Shown piece after piece: positions 16,775 to 26,419 of a stretch of DNA of 64,000 nt. Position numbers and translations under genes: made by a program. A model generated the notes under the pieces. The model was not told the origin of the DNA and did not search any database. It worked only from the letters and a program-made list of their open reading frames with translations. The stretch comes from Candidatus Poribacteria bacterium (GTDB lineage Bacteria; Poribacteria; WGA-4E; WGA-3G). Position 1 is the stretch's first letter. Each line of letters opens with the position of its first letter. The stretch is from the NCBI GenBank assembly GCA_026706025.1, contig JAPOZO010000056.1:124001-188000 (forward strand), given 5' to 3'.

Positions 16775-19753
16775 ATGCGTTGCATCAAATTGATTGGGCT
16801 GTTCTGCACAATATTCTTTGCTATTCTCGTAACAGACGATGTTGTGGCACAGCGGACAACGCCAGAAGAAACAGAGGCTAATAATCCTGTTGAGAAGACA
16901 CGATTTCTTAGCAATATCCGACAACTCACTTATGACGGGAAGCGCGCTGGGGAAGGCTATTTCTCTGAAGACGGCAACGCCCTCATCTTCCAAAGTGAAC
17001 GTGAACCGGATAATCCGTTCTATCAGATTTATCTGCTAAATCTGCTGACAGGTGATACGCATCGCGTCTCAACCGGTATCGGGAAAACAACTTGTGCCTT
17101 CTTCCGACCGGGGACCGATGAGGTGCTTTATGCCTCAACACACCACGACGCTTTCGCGAAAGCAAAACAGGAAGAAGAATTGCAGTTCCGAGCATCTGGG
17201 CAAGAGCGTCGCTACAGTTGGGATTACGATGAAGCGATGGACATTTTCTCGGCGAATCGGGATGGTAGCAACCTGAAACAATTAACCGATGCTCCCGGTT
17301 ACGACGCTGAAGCCTCCTATTCGCCGGATGGCAAGCGCATTGTTTTCTGTTCACTTCGAGACGCATATCCTAAAGATCAGCTCTCTCCGAAGGATCTGAA
17401 GCAACTTGAAGTTGACCCCGCCTATTTCGGTGAAATCTATATCATGAATGCCGATGGGTCAGATCAGGCCCGCTTGACAGATTCACCGGGATACGATGGT
17501 GGTCCCTTTTTTACACCTGATGGGCGGCACATCGTCTGGCGGCACTTCACCCCCGACGGCAGCCAAGCGGACATCTACACGATGCAGATAGATGGCTCAA
17601 ATGTGCGCCGACTCACCGATTTCAAGAGTATGTCATGGGCACCCTATTTCCATCCGAGTGGTGCTTACGTGATTTTCGCTTCCAACAAACTCGGATTTTC
17701 CAATTTTGAGTTATATCTCGTTGATGGCAGAGGTAGACATGAACCGGTTCGCGTTACCGCAACTGATGGTTTTGATGGACTTCCTGTCTTTTCTCCGGAT
17801 GGCAACCGCTTGTGCTGGACCTCAAATCGAAACAGTCAAGGGGTTTCGCAACTTTATATCGCGGAGTGGAACCACCAAGCCGCGCTGGAGGCAGTATTAG
17901 AGGCATTCGCAGCACCGAGCGTTGATACCTCTATCCTGCAGTTCAAGAACGACCCAGCGGTTTACATCTACCCAGGGCAAACCGGAATTAGCATTCAGCG
18001 TCACATAGAAATTCTCGCGTCTGACGAATTGGAAGGTAGAATGACCGGCTCCAAGGGTGCAGAATTGGCAGCCAAGCACATCGCAGCCCAATTCGCACAC
18101 CTCAATCTCAATCCTATCGGTGATGAGGCGACCTACTTTCAAGCGTTTGAATTCACCGCGGGGAGACGGATTATAGCCGAGGAGAACCGCTTTCATATGA
18201 CACGCCAGATGCACGGTTCCGAGCAAGTGATGGAATTCAGTGTGGAACGCGATTTCCAACCGCTCTCTTTCTCGCGGAACGGTGTCGTTGAGGGTGAAGT
18301 GGTTTTTGTCGGGTATGGCTTAACCGTTCCCGGCAAGTTAGGTGAAGGTTATGATGCTTATGCGGGTTTGGACGTGAAAGACAAAATAGTTGTCGCGCTT
18401 CGCTATGTGCCTGAAGGCGTTGAACCTGAACGCCGCCAGCAATTGAATCGGTATGCTGGACTCCGATACAAAGCGATGCAAGCACGGGAACAGGGAGCAA
18501 AGGCGTTTCTTGTTGCTGCCGGTCCGAATTCCCCGAATGCAGGCAAGTTAATTCCGCTTGACTTCGATAGCAGCCTCGCCGATTCTGGAATTGTCGCCGC
18601 ATCCATAAGCGATACTGTGGCAAATGCACTCTTCGCACCCTCTGGTAAAAATCTGAAAGATGTTCAATCTGGACTGGATACGGAAAATCCGCACTTTCTC
18701 GGACAATTTCCGTTGCCCGGTGTCAAAGTCAAAATCGTGGTTTCGGTTGAGAAAGTTAAGAAAACCGATCAAAATGTCGTTGCACTGCTGCCACCCCCGG
18801 AATTAACAGACGACACTGAGTATGTTATTGTCGGTGCACACTACGACCATATCGGGCATGGTGAAATCGGTTCGCTCGCCCGGAAGGATGAAGAAGGACA
18901 GATTCACAACGGTGCGGATGACAACGCCTCTGGAACTGCTGTTGTCTTAGACTTGGCAAGAACCCTCAGCGAAGCTTATCAAAAACAGCCTGAAAACATT
19001 CGCAGAGGGATCATCTTCACGCTCTGGTCGGGTGAGGAACTTGGGCTTATCGGCTCTACGCACTTTGTCAACGATCCTGTCGTTCCTTTAGAAAAGGTGG
19101 CGGCATACATCAACTTTGATATGGTCGGACGGCTCCGTGAAAATAAACTTATCTTGCAAGGCGTGGGTTCATCGTCTGTATGGACGAAACTGATTGAAAA
19201 GCGGAACATCCCCATCGGTTTTAATCTAACGCTTCAAGAAGATCCTTATCTGCCAACGGATGTGACTGCCTTTTATCCGAAAGAGGTACCGGTACTCAGT
19301 TTTTTCACGGGTGGACACGAGGACTATAATCGCCCTACGGACGACCCAGAGACGCTCAACTATACTGGCATAGAACGGATCGCGCGTTTGGCACACGGCA
19401 TCGTTTCAGACTTAATCAGTGCTGATGAACGTCCGGCGTACGTCCGAGTAGAACGGAGTCAGTCAGAGGAAGGGAGTCGTGATACGCTCCGTGCATATCT
19501 TGGGACGATCCCCGACTATACTACGGAAGGCACGGGGGTCAAACTTTCCGGTGTCCGTGCGGAAGGTCCCGCCGATAAAGCCGGTTTAAAGGGCGGTGAT
19601 GTTATCGTCGAATTTGGTGGGCAAAAAATTACCAATATCTACGACTACACTTATGCGCTTGATGCCGTGAAGATTGGTGAACCTGTCGAAGTTGTTGTGC
19701 TACGAGAGGGAAAACGCGTAAAACTGACAGTTACACCTGAAGCGCGGAATTAA
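16775..19753 (+). CDS. Secreted TolB-like propeller fused to M28 peptidase and PDZ domain
   Basis: The ATG at 16775 is chosen because GGAGG at 16763-16767 is 7 bp away; an ATG at 16769 is too close. Residues 1-25 form a signal peptide ending VVAQ. A TolB/WD40-like beta-propeller follows (about 45-360, repeats such as YSPDGKRIVF and FTPDGRHIVW). A zinc aminopeptidase of family M28 comes next, with a PA-like insert, VGAHYDHIGHGE, HNGADDNASGT and WSGEELGLIGS. A C-terminal PDZ domain (about 915-990) ends it. It probably cleaves peptides in the periplasm or outside the cell. Confidence 0.85.
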   Translation: MRCIKLIGLFCTIFFAILVTDDVVAQRTTPEETEANNPVEKTRFLSNIRQLTYDGKRAGEGYFSEDGNALIFQSEREPDNPFYQIYLLNLLTGDTHRVSTGIGKTTCAFFRPGTDEVLYASTHHDAFAKAKQEEELQFRASGQERRYSWDYDEAMDIFSANRDGSNLKQLTDAPGYDAEASYSPDGKRIVFCSLRDAYPKDQLSPKDLKQLEVDPAYFGEIYIMNADGSDQARLTDSPGYDGGPFFTPDGRHIVWRHFTPDGSQADIYTMQIDGSNVRRLTDFKSMSWAPYFHPSGAYVIFASNKLGFSNFELYLVDGRGRHEPVRVTATDGFDGLPVFSPDGNRLCWTSNRNSQGVSQLYIAEWNHQAALEAVLEAFAAPSVDTSILQFKNDPAVYIYPGQTGISIQRHIEILASDELEGRMTGSKGAELAAKHIAAQFAHLNLNPIGDEATYFQAFEFTAGRRIIAEENRFHMTRQMHGSEQVMEFSVERDFQPLSFSRNGVVEGEVVFVGYGLTVPGKLGEGYDAYAGLDVKDKIVVALRYVPEGVEPERRQQLNRYAGLRYKAMQAREQGAKAFLVAAGPNSPNAGKLIPLDFDSSLADSGIVAASISDTVANALFAPSGKNLKDVQSGLDTENPHFLGQFPLPGVKVKIVVSVEKVKKTDQNVVALLPPPELTDDTEYVIVGAHYDHIGHGEIGSLARKDEEGQIHNGADDNASGTAVVLDLARTLSEAYQKQPENIRRGIIFTLWSGEELGLIGSTHFVNDPVVPLEKVAAYINFDMVGRLRENKLILQGVGSSSVWTKLIEKRNIPIGFNLTLQEDPYLPTDVTAFYPKEVPVLSFFTGGHEDYNRPTDDPETLNYTGIERIARLAHGIVSDLISADERPAYVRVERSQSEEGSRDTLRAYLGTIPDYTTEGTGVKLSGVRAEGPADKAGLKGGDVIVEFGGQKITNIYDYTYALDAVKIGEPVEVVVLREGKRVKLTVTPEARN

Positions 19754-19790
19754 GTTAGGACTTACGCATTTTTTCATGAGTTCCTACATA

Positions 19791-19952
19791 GTAATCCAAG
19801 TTGCTACTAACGGATTTTGAGCGTTTCAACATGGTTTTTCAGACATTTTCCCCACCCCAGAGGGGTGATATGTCTATAGAAAAGGGTATATCAACGTCTT
19901 GCACTCCAGCGGAGTGCTATGTAAGTAAATAGGTGGCAACTTGGGTTATATA
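19791..19952. repeat. MITE-like element with CAACTTGGGTTAT ends, copy 1
   Basis: Imperfect terminal inverted repeats are TAATCCAAGTTGCTAC at the left and GGTGGCAACTTGGGTTATA at the right. Inside are short palindromes, CCACCCCAGAGGGGTG and GCACTCCAGCGGAGTGC, each with a TGTCTATAG or GCTATG flank. No coding capacity. Lies in the 446-bp gap upstream of the WD40 gene. Confidence 0.6.
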
Positions 19953-20007
19953 GTACGCACAATAGGCGAGGTTACATAGAGTTTAAGAATTTAATAAGGT
20001 ATTTTTC

Positions 20008-20197
20008 ACCCAACTTGCTACCTATATGATTTTAGACCCCACGGATACCGTTTTTCAGCAAGCAGCATTCATTTTTGCGAAAAATTCGGAGTGTCCTGTG
20101 TTATTTTCGGTGCGAAGAAGCACAACCTAACAGGTTTGCGGCGTACACGCCCAGATGCGACCTGCATCATGCTACAAGGTGGCAACTTAGGTTATTG
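20008..20197. repeat. MITE-like element with CAACTTGGGTTAT ends, copy 2
   Basis: Left end CACCCAACTTGCTACCTATA, right end AGGTGGCAACTTAGGTTATT. The right end stops 3-4 bases before the ATG of the WD40 gene at 20200, so this gene has no Shine-Dalgarno sequence and its upstream region is element DNA. Confidence 0.55.
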
Positions 20198-20199
20198 TT

Positions 20200-21573
20200 A
20201 TGAAACTCAAAGTGTTTTTCAGTCTGATGTTGTTAATGTTGTCAACGTTTCTATATGTATCTGACACAATTGCTGAATTTGCTCCCTACACGCAATGGAA
20301 TCTCCCTGAAGGTGCGAAAGCACGGCTCGGTAAAGGCGGAATAAATGATATAACGTGCTCACCAGATGGGGCGTTGCTTGCTGTGGCGAGTCAGATCGGT
20401 ATATGGATTTATGATGTACAGACACGCGAAGCACTTGCCCTGCTCACTGGGCATATCGGGTCGGTAGAGCGTATAGCGTTCAGTCCGGATGGCAAAACAC
20501 TCGCCAGTGGGGGTGATGATAATACCGTGCGGCTATGGGGTGTAGAGACACAGACAGAAATCGGCACACTTGAGGGACATACCGGGGGACCAAATAGTCT
20601 ATTTTTCAGTCCGGATGGACGCAGCCTCGCAAGTCGGGATGATGATAAAACCCTGCGTTTATGGGATGTGGAGACACAGACGCAAGTACACGCATTTGAA
20701 GGACATACCGGGACGGTAGAGAGTGTATCGTTTAGTCCGGATGGAAAAATGATCGCCAGTGGGGGTCAGGACAACAGTGTGCGTTTATGGGATGTGTCTA
20801 ACCGAACAGAAATAGGCAGACTTGAAGGGCATACCGAATATGTTAGTAGTGTTGTTTTCAGTCCGGATGGCAAAAAAATTGTAAGTGGGAGTCATGATGG
20901 CACGGTGCGTTTGTGGGATATGGAGACACAGACAGAAATAGGAACCCTTGAAGGGCATATCTGGCCTGTCAGTAGTGTTGTTTTCAGTCCGGATGGCAAA
21001 ACAATCGCAAGTGGGAGTAATAACAATATTAACAACATCGTGCGTTATGCTGGCAACACCGTGCGTTATGACAGTCCCGTGCGTATATGGGATGTGGAGA
21101 CACAGACAGAAATAGGCGTGCTTGAGGGGAGTTCCGTATCGTTCTCAAGGGTATCGTTCAGTCCGGATGGCAAAACAATCGCAAGGATGTATAGTTGGGC
21201 GGGCTACAGCGTGGAGTTATGGGATGTGGATACGCAGAAAAGAAAACAGGGATTTTCTAACGATGAAATCTTTGTCCTTCGCGTCTTAGAATATACGATG
21301 TGGGAAGTCTTGTGGGTTGTTGCTGCGCAAGGAAAAAATATACACACCATACTTAACGGACATACCGCTGCTGTCAATAGTGTCGCGTTCAGTCCGGATG
21401 GCAAAACAATCGCAGCAAGCGTCGGTGATCTCCACTCCAGATATCAGGGGTCTTACTTCATTCGTATGTGGGATGTTGCTATGCTGATGGAAATAGACAT
21501 ACTTGATCGTTGGGGCGCAGAAGTTTTGGTAACAAAAATGTCGCGTTCAGTCCGGATGACAAAACAATCTTAA
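20200..21573 (+). CDS. WD40-repeat secreted protein, 5' part of a frameshifted gene
   Basis: A signal peptide (KLKVFFSLMLLMLSTFLYVSDTIA) is followed by at least seven WD40 blades. Each has the pattern SVAFSPDGKTIASG...VRLWDVETQTEIGTLEGHT, so it should form a beta-propeller outside the cytoplasm. The frame ends soon after an A5 run (21534-21538), where the blade continues in another frame in the next entry. A full product would be about 1000 residues. It is either a recent pseudogene, a sequencing or assembly indel, or less likely a slippage site. Confidence 0.75.
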   Translation: MKLKVFFSLMLLMLSTFLYVSDTIAEFAPYTQWNLPEGAKARLGKGGINDITCSPDGALLAVASQIGIWIYDVQTREALALLTGHIGSVERIAFSPDGKTLASGGDDNTVRLWGVETQTEIGTLEGHTGGPNSLFFSPDGRSLASRDDDKTLRLWDVETQTQVHAFEGHTGTVESVSFSPDGKMIASGGQDNSVRLWDVSNRTEIGRLEGHTEYVSSVVFSPDGKKIVSGSHDGTVRLWDMETQTEIGTLEGHIWPVSSVVFSPDGKTIASGSNNNINNIVRYAGNTVRYDSPVRIWDVETQTEIGVLEGSSVSFSRVSFSPDGKTIARMYSWAGYSVELWDVDTQKRKQGFSNDEIFVLRVLEYTMWEVLWVVAAQGKNIHTILNGHTAAVNSVAFSPDGKTIAASVGDLHSRYQGSYFIRMWDVAMLMEIDILDRWGAEVLVTKMSRSVRMTKQS

Positions 21574-23216
21574 GTAGGTGTGAGCAGTCGGTGATATGTT
21601 TGCGGGATGCTGCGACGTACACAGAAATACGCAGACTTGAGATACCGGGCCACTGGGCCAATATTGCTGTTTTCAGTCCGGATGGACACACGCTCGCAAC
21701 TCTACAAACTATTTATAACGGAAGCGCATTTGTGCGTTTGTGGGATGTGGATACGGATACGGCAATAGGCATACTTTGGGGAGGACATATCGGGGGAGTC
21801 AAAAGTTTATCTTTCAGTCCGGATGGACGCATTCTCGCAACTGCAGGGAGTGTTGATGCCACGGTGCGTTTGTGGGATGTGGAGACACAGACAGAAATAG
21901 CGATACTTCGAGGACATGCCGGGTGGGTCAAGGGTGTCTCGTTCAGCCCGGACGGCAAAACAATCGTCAGTGGGAGTCATGACCGCACCGTGCGTTTATG
22001 GGATGTGTCCACGCGAACAGAAATAGGCACGCTTGAGGGGCATACCGCTGCTGTCAATAGTGTATCCTTCCATCCAGATGGCAAAACAATCGTCAGTGGG
22101 GATCAGCATGGCACGGTGCGTTTATGGGATGTTGGGACGCTGACAGGAAAGGGCACACTTAAGGGACATACCACTGCTGTCAATAGTGTCGCGTTTTCTC
22201 CGAGTGGCAAAACAGTCGCAAGTGGCGGTGATGACGGCACGGTGTTGTTGTGGCACATCACATCCGCTGACCATAGCAATACACAGGTTGACGCGACAGC
22301 ACTGCTGCTGGGTGGATCCCTCACAGCAAAGATAGACCCCGGCAATGATGTGGATTACTTCAGTGTCCCAATAGAGGTGCGGGGGCAACTCACACTTTGG
22401 ATGACAACGACAGGTGCCCTTGGGACGATAGGCACATTGCAAAATAGTGATGGCACCACACTCGCAGCGACTGCTGATGAAAACGGGGATGACACCTTAA
22501 ATTTCAGGATACAACAGGTTGTAGAACCGGGGACATATTACATCAAAGTCGAAAGTGATACGCAAAAGACTGGCGACTATACGCTTTACGCGGCGTTTAT
22601 GCCTGCAACAGATGTCAACGCTGATGGTGTCGTGGATGTGTTAGATTTGATGATCGTCGCTGAGAACTTTGGTAGGGTTGAGCCCCCCCTGACAGGAGAT
22701 GTCAACGGCGACGGTGAAGTGAACCGTGAAGACATCAACGCAGTTTTAGACGCACTTGAGGCCGCTATCGCCGCCGCACCTGCTGCTGTATCCAAAACCG
22801 AAAGCCTCCTACGATGGATTGACCGAGCCAAGCAACTTAACCCGACAGACGCACGCTTTCAAAAAGGAATTGCTGTGCTTCAAAATCTCCTAACGACGCT
22901 AATAGATACAGAGACGGTGCCGAAAGCAACGGCACTCTTGGCAAACTATCCAAACCCGTTCAATCCTGAGACGTGGATACCTTATCAACTGGCAAAGTCC
23001 ACAGATGTAACGCTGAGGATTTATGCTGCGGATGGTAGGTTAGTTCGGCTGCTGGACTTGGGACATCAAGATATTGGTATGTATCATAGCCGAAGTCGTG
23101 CGGCGTATTGGGATGGTAGAAATATGATGGGTGAATCTGTGGCAAGTGGTCTGTATTTCTATACGCTCACCGCAGGCGAGTTTACCGCAACGCGGAAGCT
23201 ATTGATACGCAAGTAA
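21510..23216 (+). CDS. WD40-PPC-dockerin-sorting domain protein, 3' part of the frameshifted gene
   Basis: Continues the propeller of the previous entry from about 21535 (NVAFSPDDKTI), with further WD40 blades to about 22260. Then come a PPC-like beta domain (DVDYFSVPIEVRGQLTLWM...GTYYIKVES), a dockerin-like pair of calcium loops (DVNADGVVDVLDLMIVAENFG and DVNGDGEVNREDINAVL) and a C-terminal ~80-residue domain with YPNPFNPETWIPYQLA...VRLLDLG...WDGRN...ASGLYFYTLTAGEF. The end resembles FlgD-Ig or type IX sorting domains. No good start exists for it alone; TTG at 21510 is only the frame opening. Confidence 0.75.
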   Translation: MGRRSFGNKNVAFSPDDKTILSRCEQSVICLRDAATYTEIRRLEIPGHWANIAVFSPDGHTLATLQTIYNGSAFVRLWDVDTDTAIGILWGGHIGGVKSLSFSPDGRILATAGSVDATVRLWDVETQTEIAILRGHAGWVKGVSFSPDGKTIVSGSHDRTVRLWDVSTRTEIGTLEGHTAAVNSVSFHPDGKTIVSGDQHGTVRLWDVGTLTGKGTLKGHTTAVNSVAFSPSGKTVASGGDDGTVLLWHITSADHSNTQVDATALLLGGSLTAKIDPGNDVDYFSVPIEVRGQLTLWMTTTGALGTIGTLQNSDGTTLAATADENGDDTLNFRIQQVVEPGTYYIKVESDTQKTGDYTLYAAFMPATDVNADGVVDVLDLMIVAENFGRVEPPLTGDVNGDGEVNREDINAVLDALEAAIAAAPAAVSKTESLLRWIDRAKQLNPTDARFQKGIAVLQNLLTTLIDTETVPKATALLANYPNPFNPETWIPYQLAKSTDVTLRIYAADGRLVRLLDLGHQDIGMYHSRSRAAYWDGRNMMGESVASGLYFYTLTAGEFTATRKLLIRK

Positions 23217-23233
23217 GTTTATTGCCATATCGT

Positions 23234-23426
23234 TTATAATAACCCAAGTTGCCAGTTGTTTATAGACATAGCACCCCTACGGGGTGCGGTCGCTTGCATA
23301 TATCGTTTTCTATAGACATATTACCCCTACGGGGTGAAGAAAGTGTCCGAAAAACTGTGTTACAATACGCAGAAATACCCAAGCAAAAACCCCAAAATCC
23401 GTTGGTAGCAACTTGGGTTATAATAA
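23234..23426. repeat. MITE-like element with CAACTTGGGTTAT ends, copy 3
   Basis: Terminal inverted repeats of about 20 bp: TTATAATAACCCAAGTTGCC at the left, and its near-complement TAGCAACTTGGGTTATAATA at the right. Two internal palindromes, CACCCCTACGGGGTG and TTACCCCTACGGGGTGA, each follow a TATAGACATA motif. Sits between two surface-protein genes, 30 bp before the next ATG. Confidence 0.7.
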
Positions 23427-23456
23427 CCAACTTGATAATTACTGAGGAACAGTTCC

Positions 23457-26210
23457 ATGTGTGAAGCTCTGGTAAGACAGCAAAGGTTCGTCCTTTATCT
23501 GATCGCTCTTTTCTTAATGAGCCTATTTTCAGGGCAGGCGATTGCGGAATGGGAAACGACGACATATCACTGGGAAATAGGTGAAGAACCTTCAGGACAA
23601 GAAACTGTCTTTGTTCCGCAACCGGTAGAGGTGGAGATCGAAAATACAGGTATAAACGCATTCTTAACAAGCAGTGCGAGTTACACACTCGCACGGAGAT
23701 ACCAAGTGTATTTGTCGCCTGAATGGGATGAGGATAAAACCTATCTTCTTCTGCAGGCATTACAAGATATGGCAGAAGGGTATGGGAGTCATTCTCCCCC
23801 TTGGAGACGGAACCCGAGTTATTGGGTATTGAGTGATGTGCATGTGGCAGAAGACATTGATCTGGGGCCCGATGTGGCAGTCGCACAAGGGAGTCTTCGG
23901 ACGATAACAATTGCATCAGAGGCGTTCACGCATGCACATCCGTTTGTCGCAAAAATAGATGGCATTCAAGGACGATATTTTTCCAAGCGACTTTGGCGAG
24001 CCGCCCTCAGATTTGCGACATACATACCAGGAGAAGGCATCCAACACCGTGCGATAGACAACATGCTACAGAGATACTATGGTGTTACGGTGCATGTCCC
24101 CGACTACGAAGTCTTAACGGGTGAACCGGCACATAACTTTAGCACATTTACCTATGAAGAAATCATAGGTATCATGATAATGTTTGAAGAATACCCATCC
24201 GGCATGCATGTAACGCCAGGATTGAAATATCTTATCAGACGGGCACCAGACCCCTTTGTTAAATACACCGCACGCGCAAATACCGGGAAAGGCTTTATAG
24301 AGTTTACCGAAAAAGCTTTTGAAGATGGAATCACGCACGAAACACAGCGGATCATTCTCCATGAAAAAGCACACTTCTTGTGGGATTATCTATTTGACAG
24401 GCAACTCAAAACAGACTGGATAAAACTCGGCGAGTGGTTTTATGACGGTGAAAGGTGGATGACAACGAATCAGACCGAGTTTGTCTCCGACTACGCACAT
24501 GGCGAAAATCCAAATGAAGATATGGCAGAAAGCATCGCTTACTATATCGTCACCCCGGATAAACTCAGGTCCAGATCGCCTGCCAAGTATGAATTCATAC
24601 AGAACAGGGTTATGCACGGCACACGCTATATTTCTACGATACGCGAAGACCTCACCTTTGTCGTCTATAACTTATATCCCGATTATGTCTACCCCGGAGA
24701 AGTCGTCCGGGTTGATGTGACAGTGGAAGGTGATTCAGAAGGAAAAGGGTCTAAACAAGTTACTGTAGAAATAGAAACCCATACAGAAAACGAATTGGAC
24801 TACTCAACAGGTGGATATGTGTATTTTAAATTGTTAGATAGAGATCGAAATCGAAATGGTCCCGATTACTTCGCTGTCCGATTACGCCCTGTAGGTGCAA
24901 AACAGAGCAATATATTGCGCGGAAACAAATATGTTCCTTCGTATTATGCTAAAGGGGATTACACAATAACACAAGTGGCGACATACGATGTCAATAGGCT
25001 CACAAGATACAATTCGGGTGGCTTCGGCTTGCAAATCTATATCAATAACAGAGACGAAGACCAAGACTCATCCCCCCCTGAATATGTGCCGAATTCCGCA
25101 AAGTTGTCCATATCAGACGCATACACCGAAAGAAACGAGCATTTCTACGCTGTCACTGCAACCTGGCAAGTCAAAGAGGATAGGACACTCTCCGGGTCTA
25201 CTTATATAGAACCAAAAGAAGAAGAACAGGACTTTAGACGTGGGGTCTACTATTACCTACAACCATACAACAGATGGTCGGGTGGTGGGCGTTTGGTGGA
25301 TGCTCGTGCAATCAGGTGGGAGGGAGATATTTGGACATTAAAATCAACTTTTTACATCCCACATTATATGCCCGGTGGGGTGTATGAATTAAAACGCCTC
25401 TACTTTAAGGATGAAATAAACCGTGAGAGTGCTTGGTTACCTGATATTGATGATCAGATGCGAAAAGTAACAATAGAAACGAAGCACCCGGATATGACAC
25501 CACCTACACTCGATGTTAACAGGATCACTGTGGATGCCGAACCCGCAAATCCGGCAAATCCGAATGGTGAGACGTTCGTCACAGTCACGTATTATGTCAA
25601 AGACGATATTAGTGGGTTTGAAGGAGGGCATATCGCTATCAGAGACCCGTTAGGCGGGGAAAGAAGTTATGGTTTTCAGGGACCCTACAGTTATAACCAA
25701 ACAAAGGAAATCTATTTTCAAGATGCCCCCAATGTTTATCGAAAATATACGAGTTTTATCCACTTGCCGGAAGGCAGTTTTCCCGGTGTTTGGGGCGTTA
25801 TCGGAATATCGGTTACGGACAAAGCAAGGAATAACATTTACCATGATTTTACCGAAATCACGCGCTTTGAAGTGGAAGAAGGAGCTGCTGCAGCCCCTGT
25901 AATTGCCGTACTTCCTGACAACACGCAACTTCTCGCAAATTATCCCAATCCGTTCAACCCAGAAACCTGGATACCGTATCACTTAGCAGATGCTGCAGAC
26001 GTTACCTTGACGATCTATGCGGTAGATGGTAAACCTGTTCGGACTTTAGCCCTTGGACAGCAACCAGGGGGTATGTATCAAAGCAAAGGTCGTGCTGCAT
26101 ATTGGGATGGCAGAAACGAACATAATGAACTGGTTGCCAGTGGTCTTTATTTCTATACGTTGACGGCAGGGGACTTTTCGGAAACACGGAAGATGTTGAT
26201 AAGAAAATAG
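23457..26210 (+). CDS. Secreted putative zinc metalloprotease with C-terminal sorting domain
   Basis: 917 residues with a signal peptide (RFVLYLIALFLMSLFSGQAIA). HEKAH at residues 302-306 is a zincin HExxH site, and NPNEDMAES (352-359) supplies a possible third zinc ligand, as in gluzincins such as the anthrax lethal factor fold. About residues 400-820 are beta-rich, probably Ig- or bacterial-cadherin-like. The last ~80 residues (NYPNPFNPETWIPYHLA...AVDGKPVRTLALG...WDGRNEHNELVASGLYFYTLTAGDF) are the same sorting-type domain as in the neighbour upstream. I do not recognise a named family; the protease call rests on the motifs. Confidence 0.6.
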   Translation: MCEALVRQQRFVLYLIALFLMSLFSGQAIAEWETTTYHWEIGEEPSGQETVFVPQPVEVEIENTGINAFLTSSASYTLARRYQVYLSPEWDEDKTYLLLQALQDMAEGYGSHSPPWRRNPSYWVLSDVHVAEDIDLGPDVAVAQGSLRTITIASEAFTHAHPFVAKIDGIQGRYFSKRLWRAALRFATYIPGEGIQHRAIDNMLQRYYGVTVHVPDYEVLTGEPAHNFSTFTYEEIIGIMIMFEEYPSGMHVTPGLKYLIRRAPDPFVKYTARANTGKGFIEFTEKAFEDGITHETQRIILHEKAHFLWDYLFDRQLKTDWIKLGEWFYDGERWMTTNQTEFVSDYAHGENPNEDMAESIAYYIVTPDKLRSRSPAKYEFIQNRVMHGTRYISTIREDLTFVVYNLYPDYVYPGEVVRVDVTVEGDSEGKGSKQVTVEIETHTENELDYSTGGYVYFKLLDRDRNRNGPDYFAVRLRPVGAKQSNILRGNKYVPSYYAKGDYTITQVATYDVNRLTRYNSGGFGLQIYINNRDEDQDSSPPEYVPNSAKLSISDAYTERNEHFYAVTATWQVKEDRTLSGSTYIEPKEEEQDFRRGVYYYLQPYNRWSGGGRLVDARAIRWEGDIWTLKSTFYIPHYMPGGVYELKRLYFKDEINRESAWLPDIDDQMRKVTIETKHPDMTPPTLDVNRITVDAEPANPANPNGETFVTVTYYVKDDISGFEGGHIAIRDPLGGERSYGFQGPYSYNQTKEIYFQDAPNVYRKYTSFIHLPEGSFPGVWGVIGISVTDKARNNIYHDFTEITRFEVEEGAAAAPVIAVLPDNTQLLANYPNPFNPETWIPYHLADAADVTLTIYAVDGKPVRTLALGQQPGGMYQSKGRAAYWDGRNEHNELVASGLYFYTLTAGDFSETRKMLIRK

Positions 26211-26419
26211 TATCAAATGACCATAAGATAGCTGGAATGCTGATGTTTATTAGCTTCCCAGTAATAGAAGATTGAACAGGCTAACAGCCTATTCTACAAT
26301 TAAGTAAACCCTTTTCCTTTTAACAGAAAGCGGTACGTAAAGTCAAGGTCCTTCGTCCGTTTATCAAAGCGTGTTTTATTATTTTTCGATGTTACTATAA
26401 TCCATTAAAGGAGCATTTT

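Noticed and set aside
21500-21545. Programmed -1 frameshift in the WD40 gene
   Set aside because: The A-run would need the P-site codon ACA to re-pair as AAC, a poor slip; an indel is simpler.
26270-26300. Terminator after the metalloprotease gene
   Set aside because: CAGGCTAACAGCCT forms only a five-base stem with no T-run.
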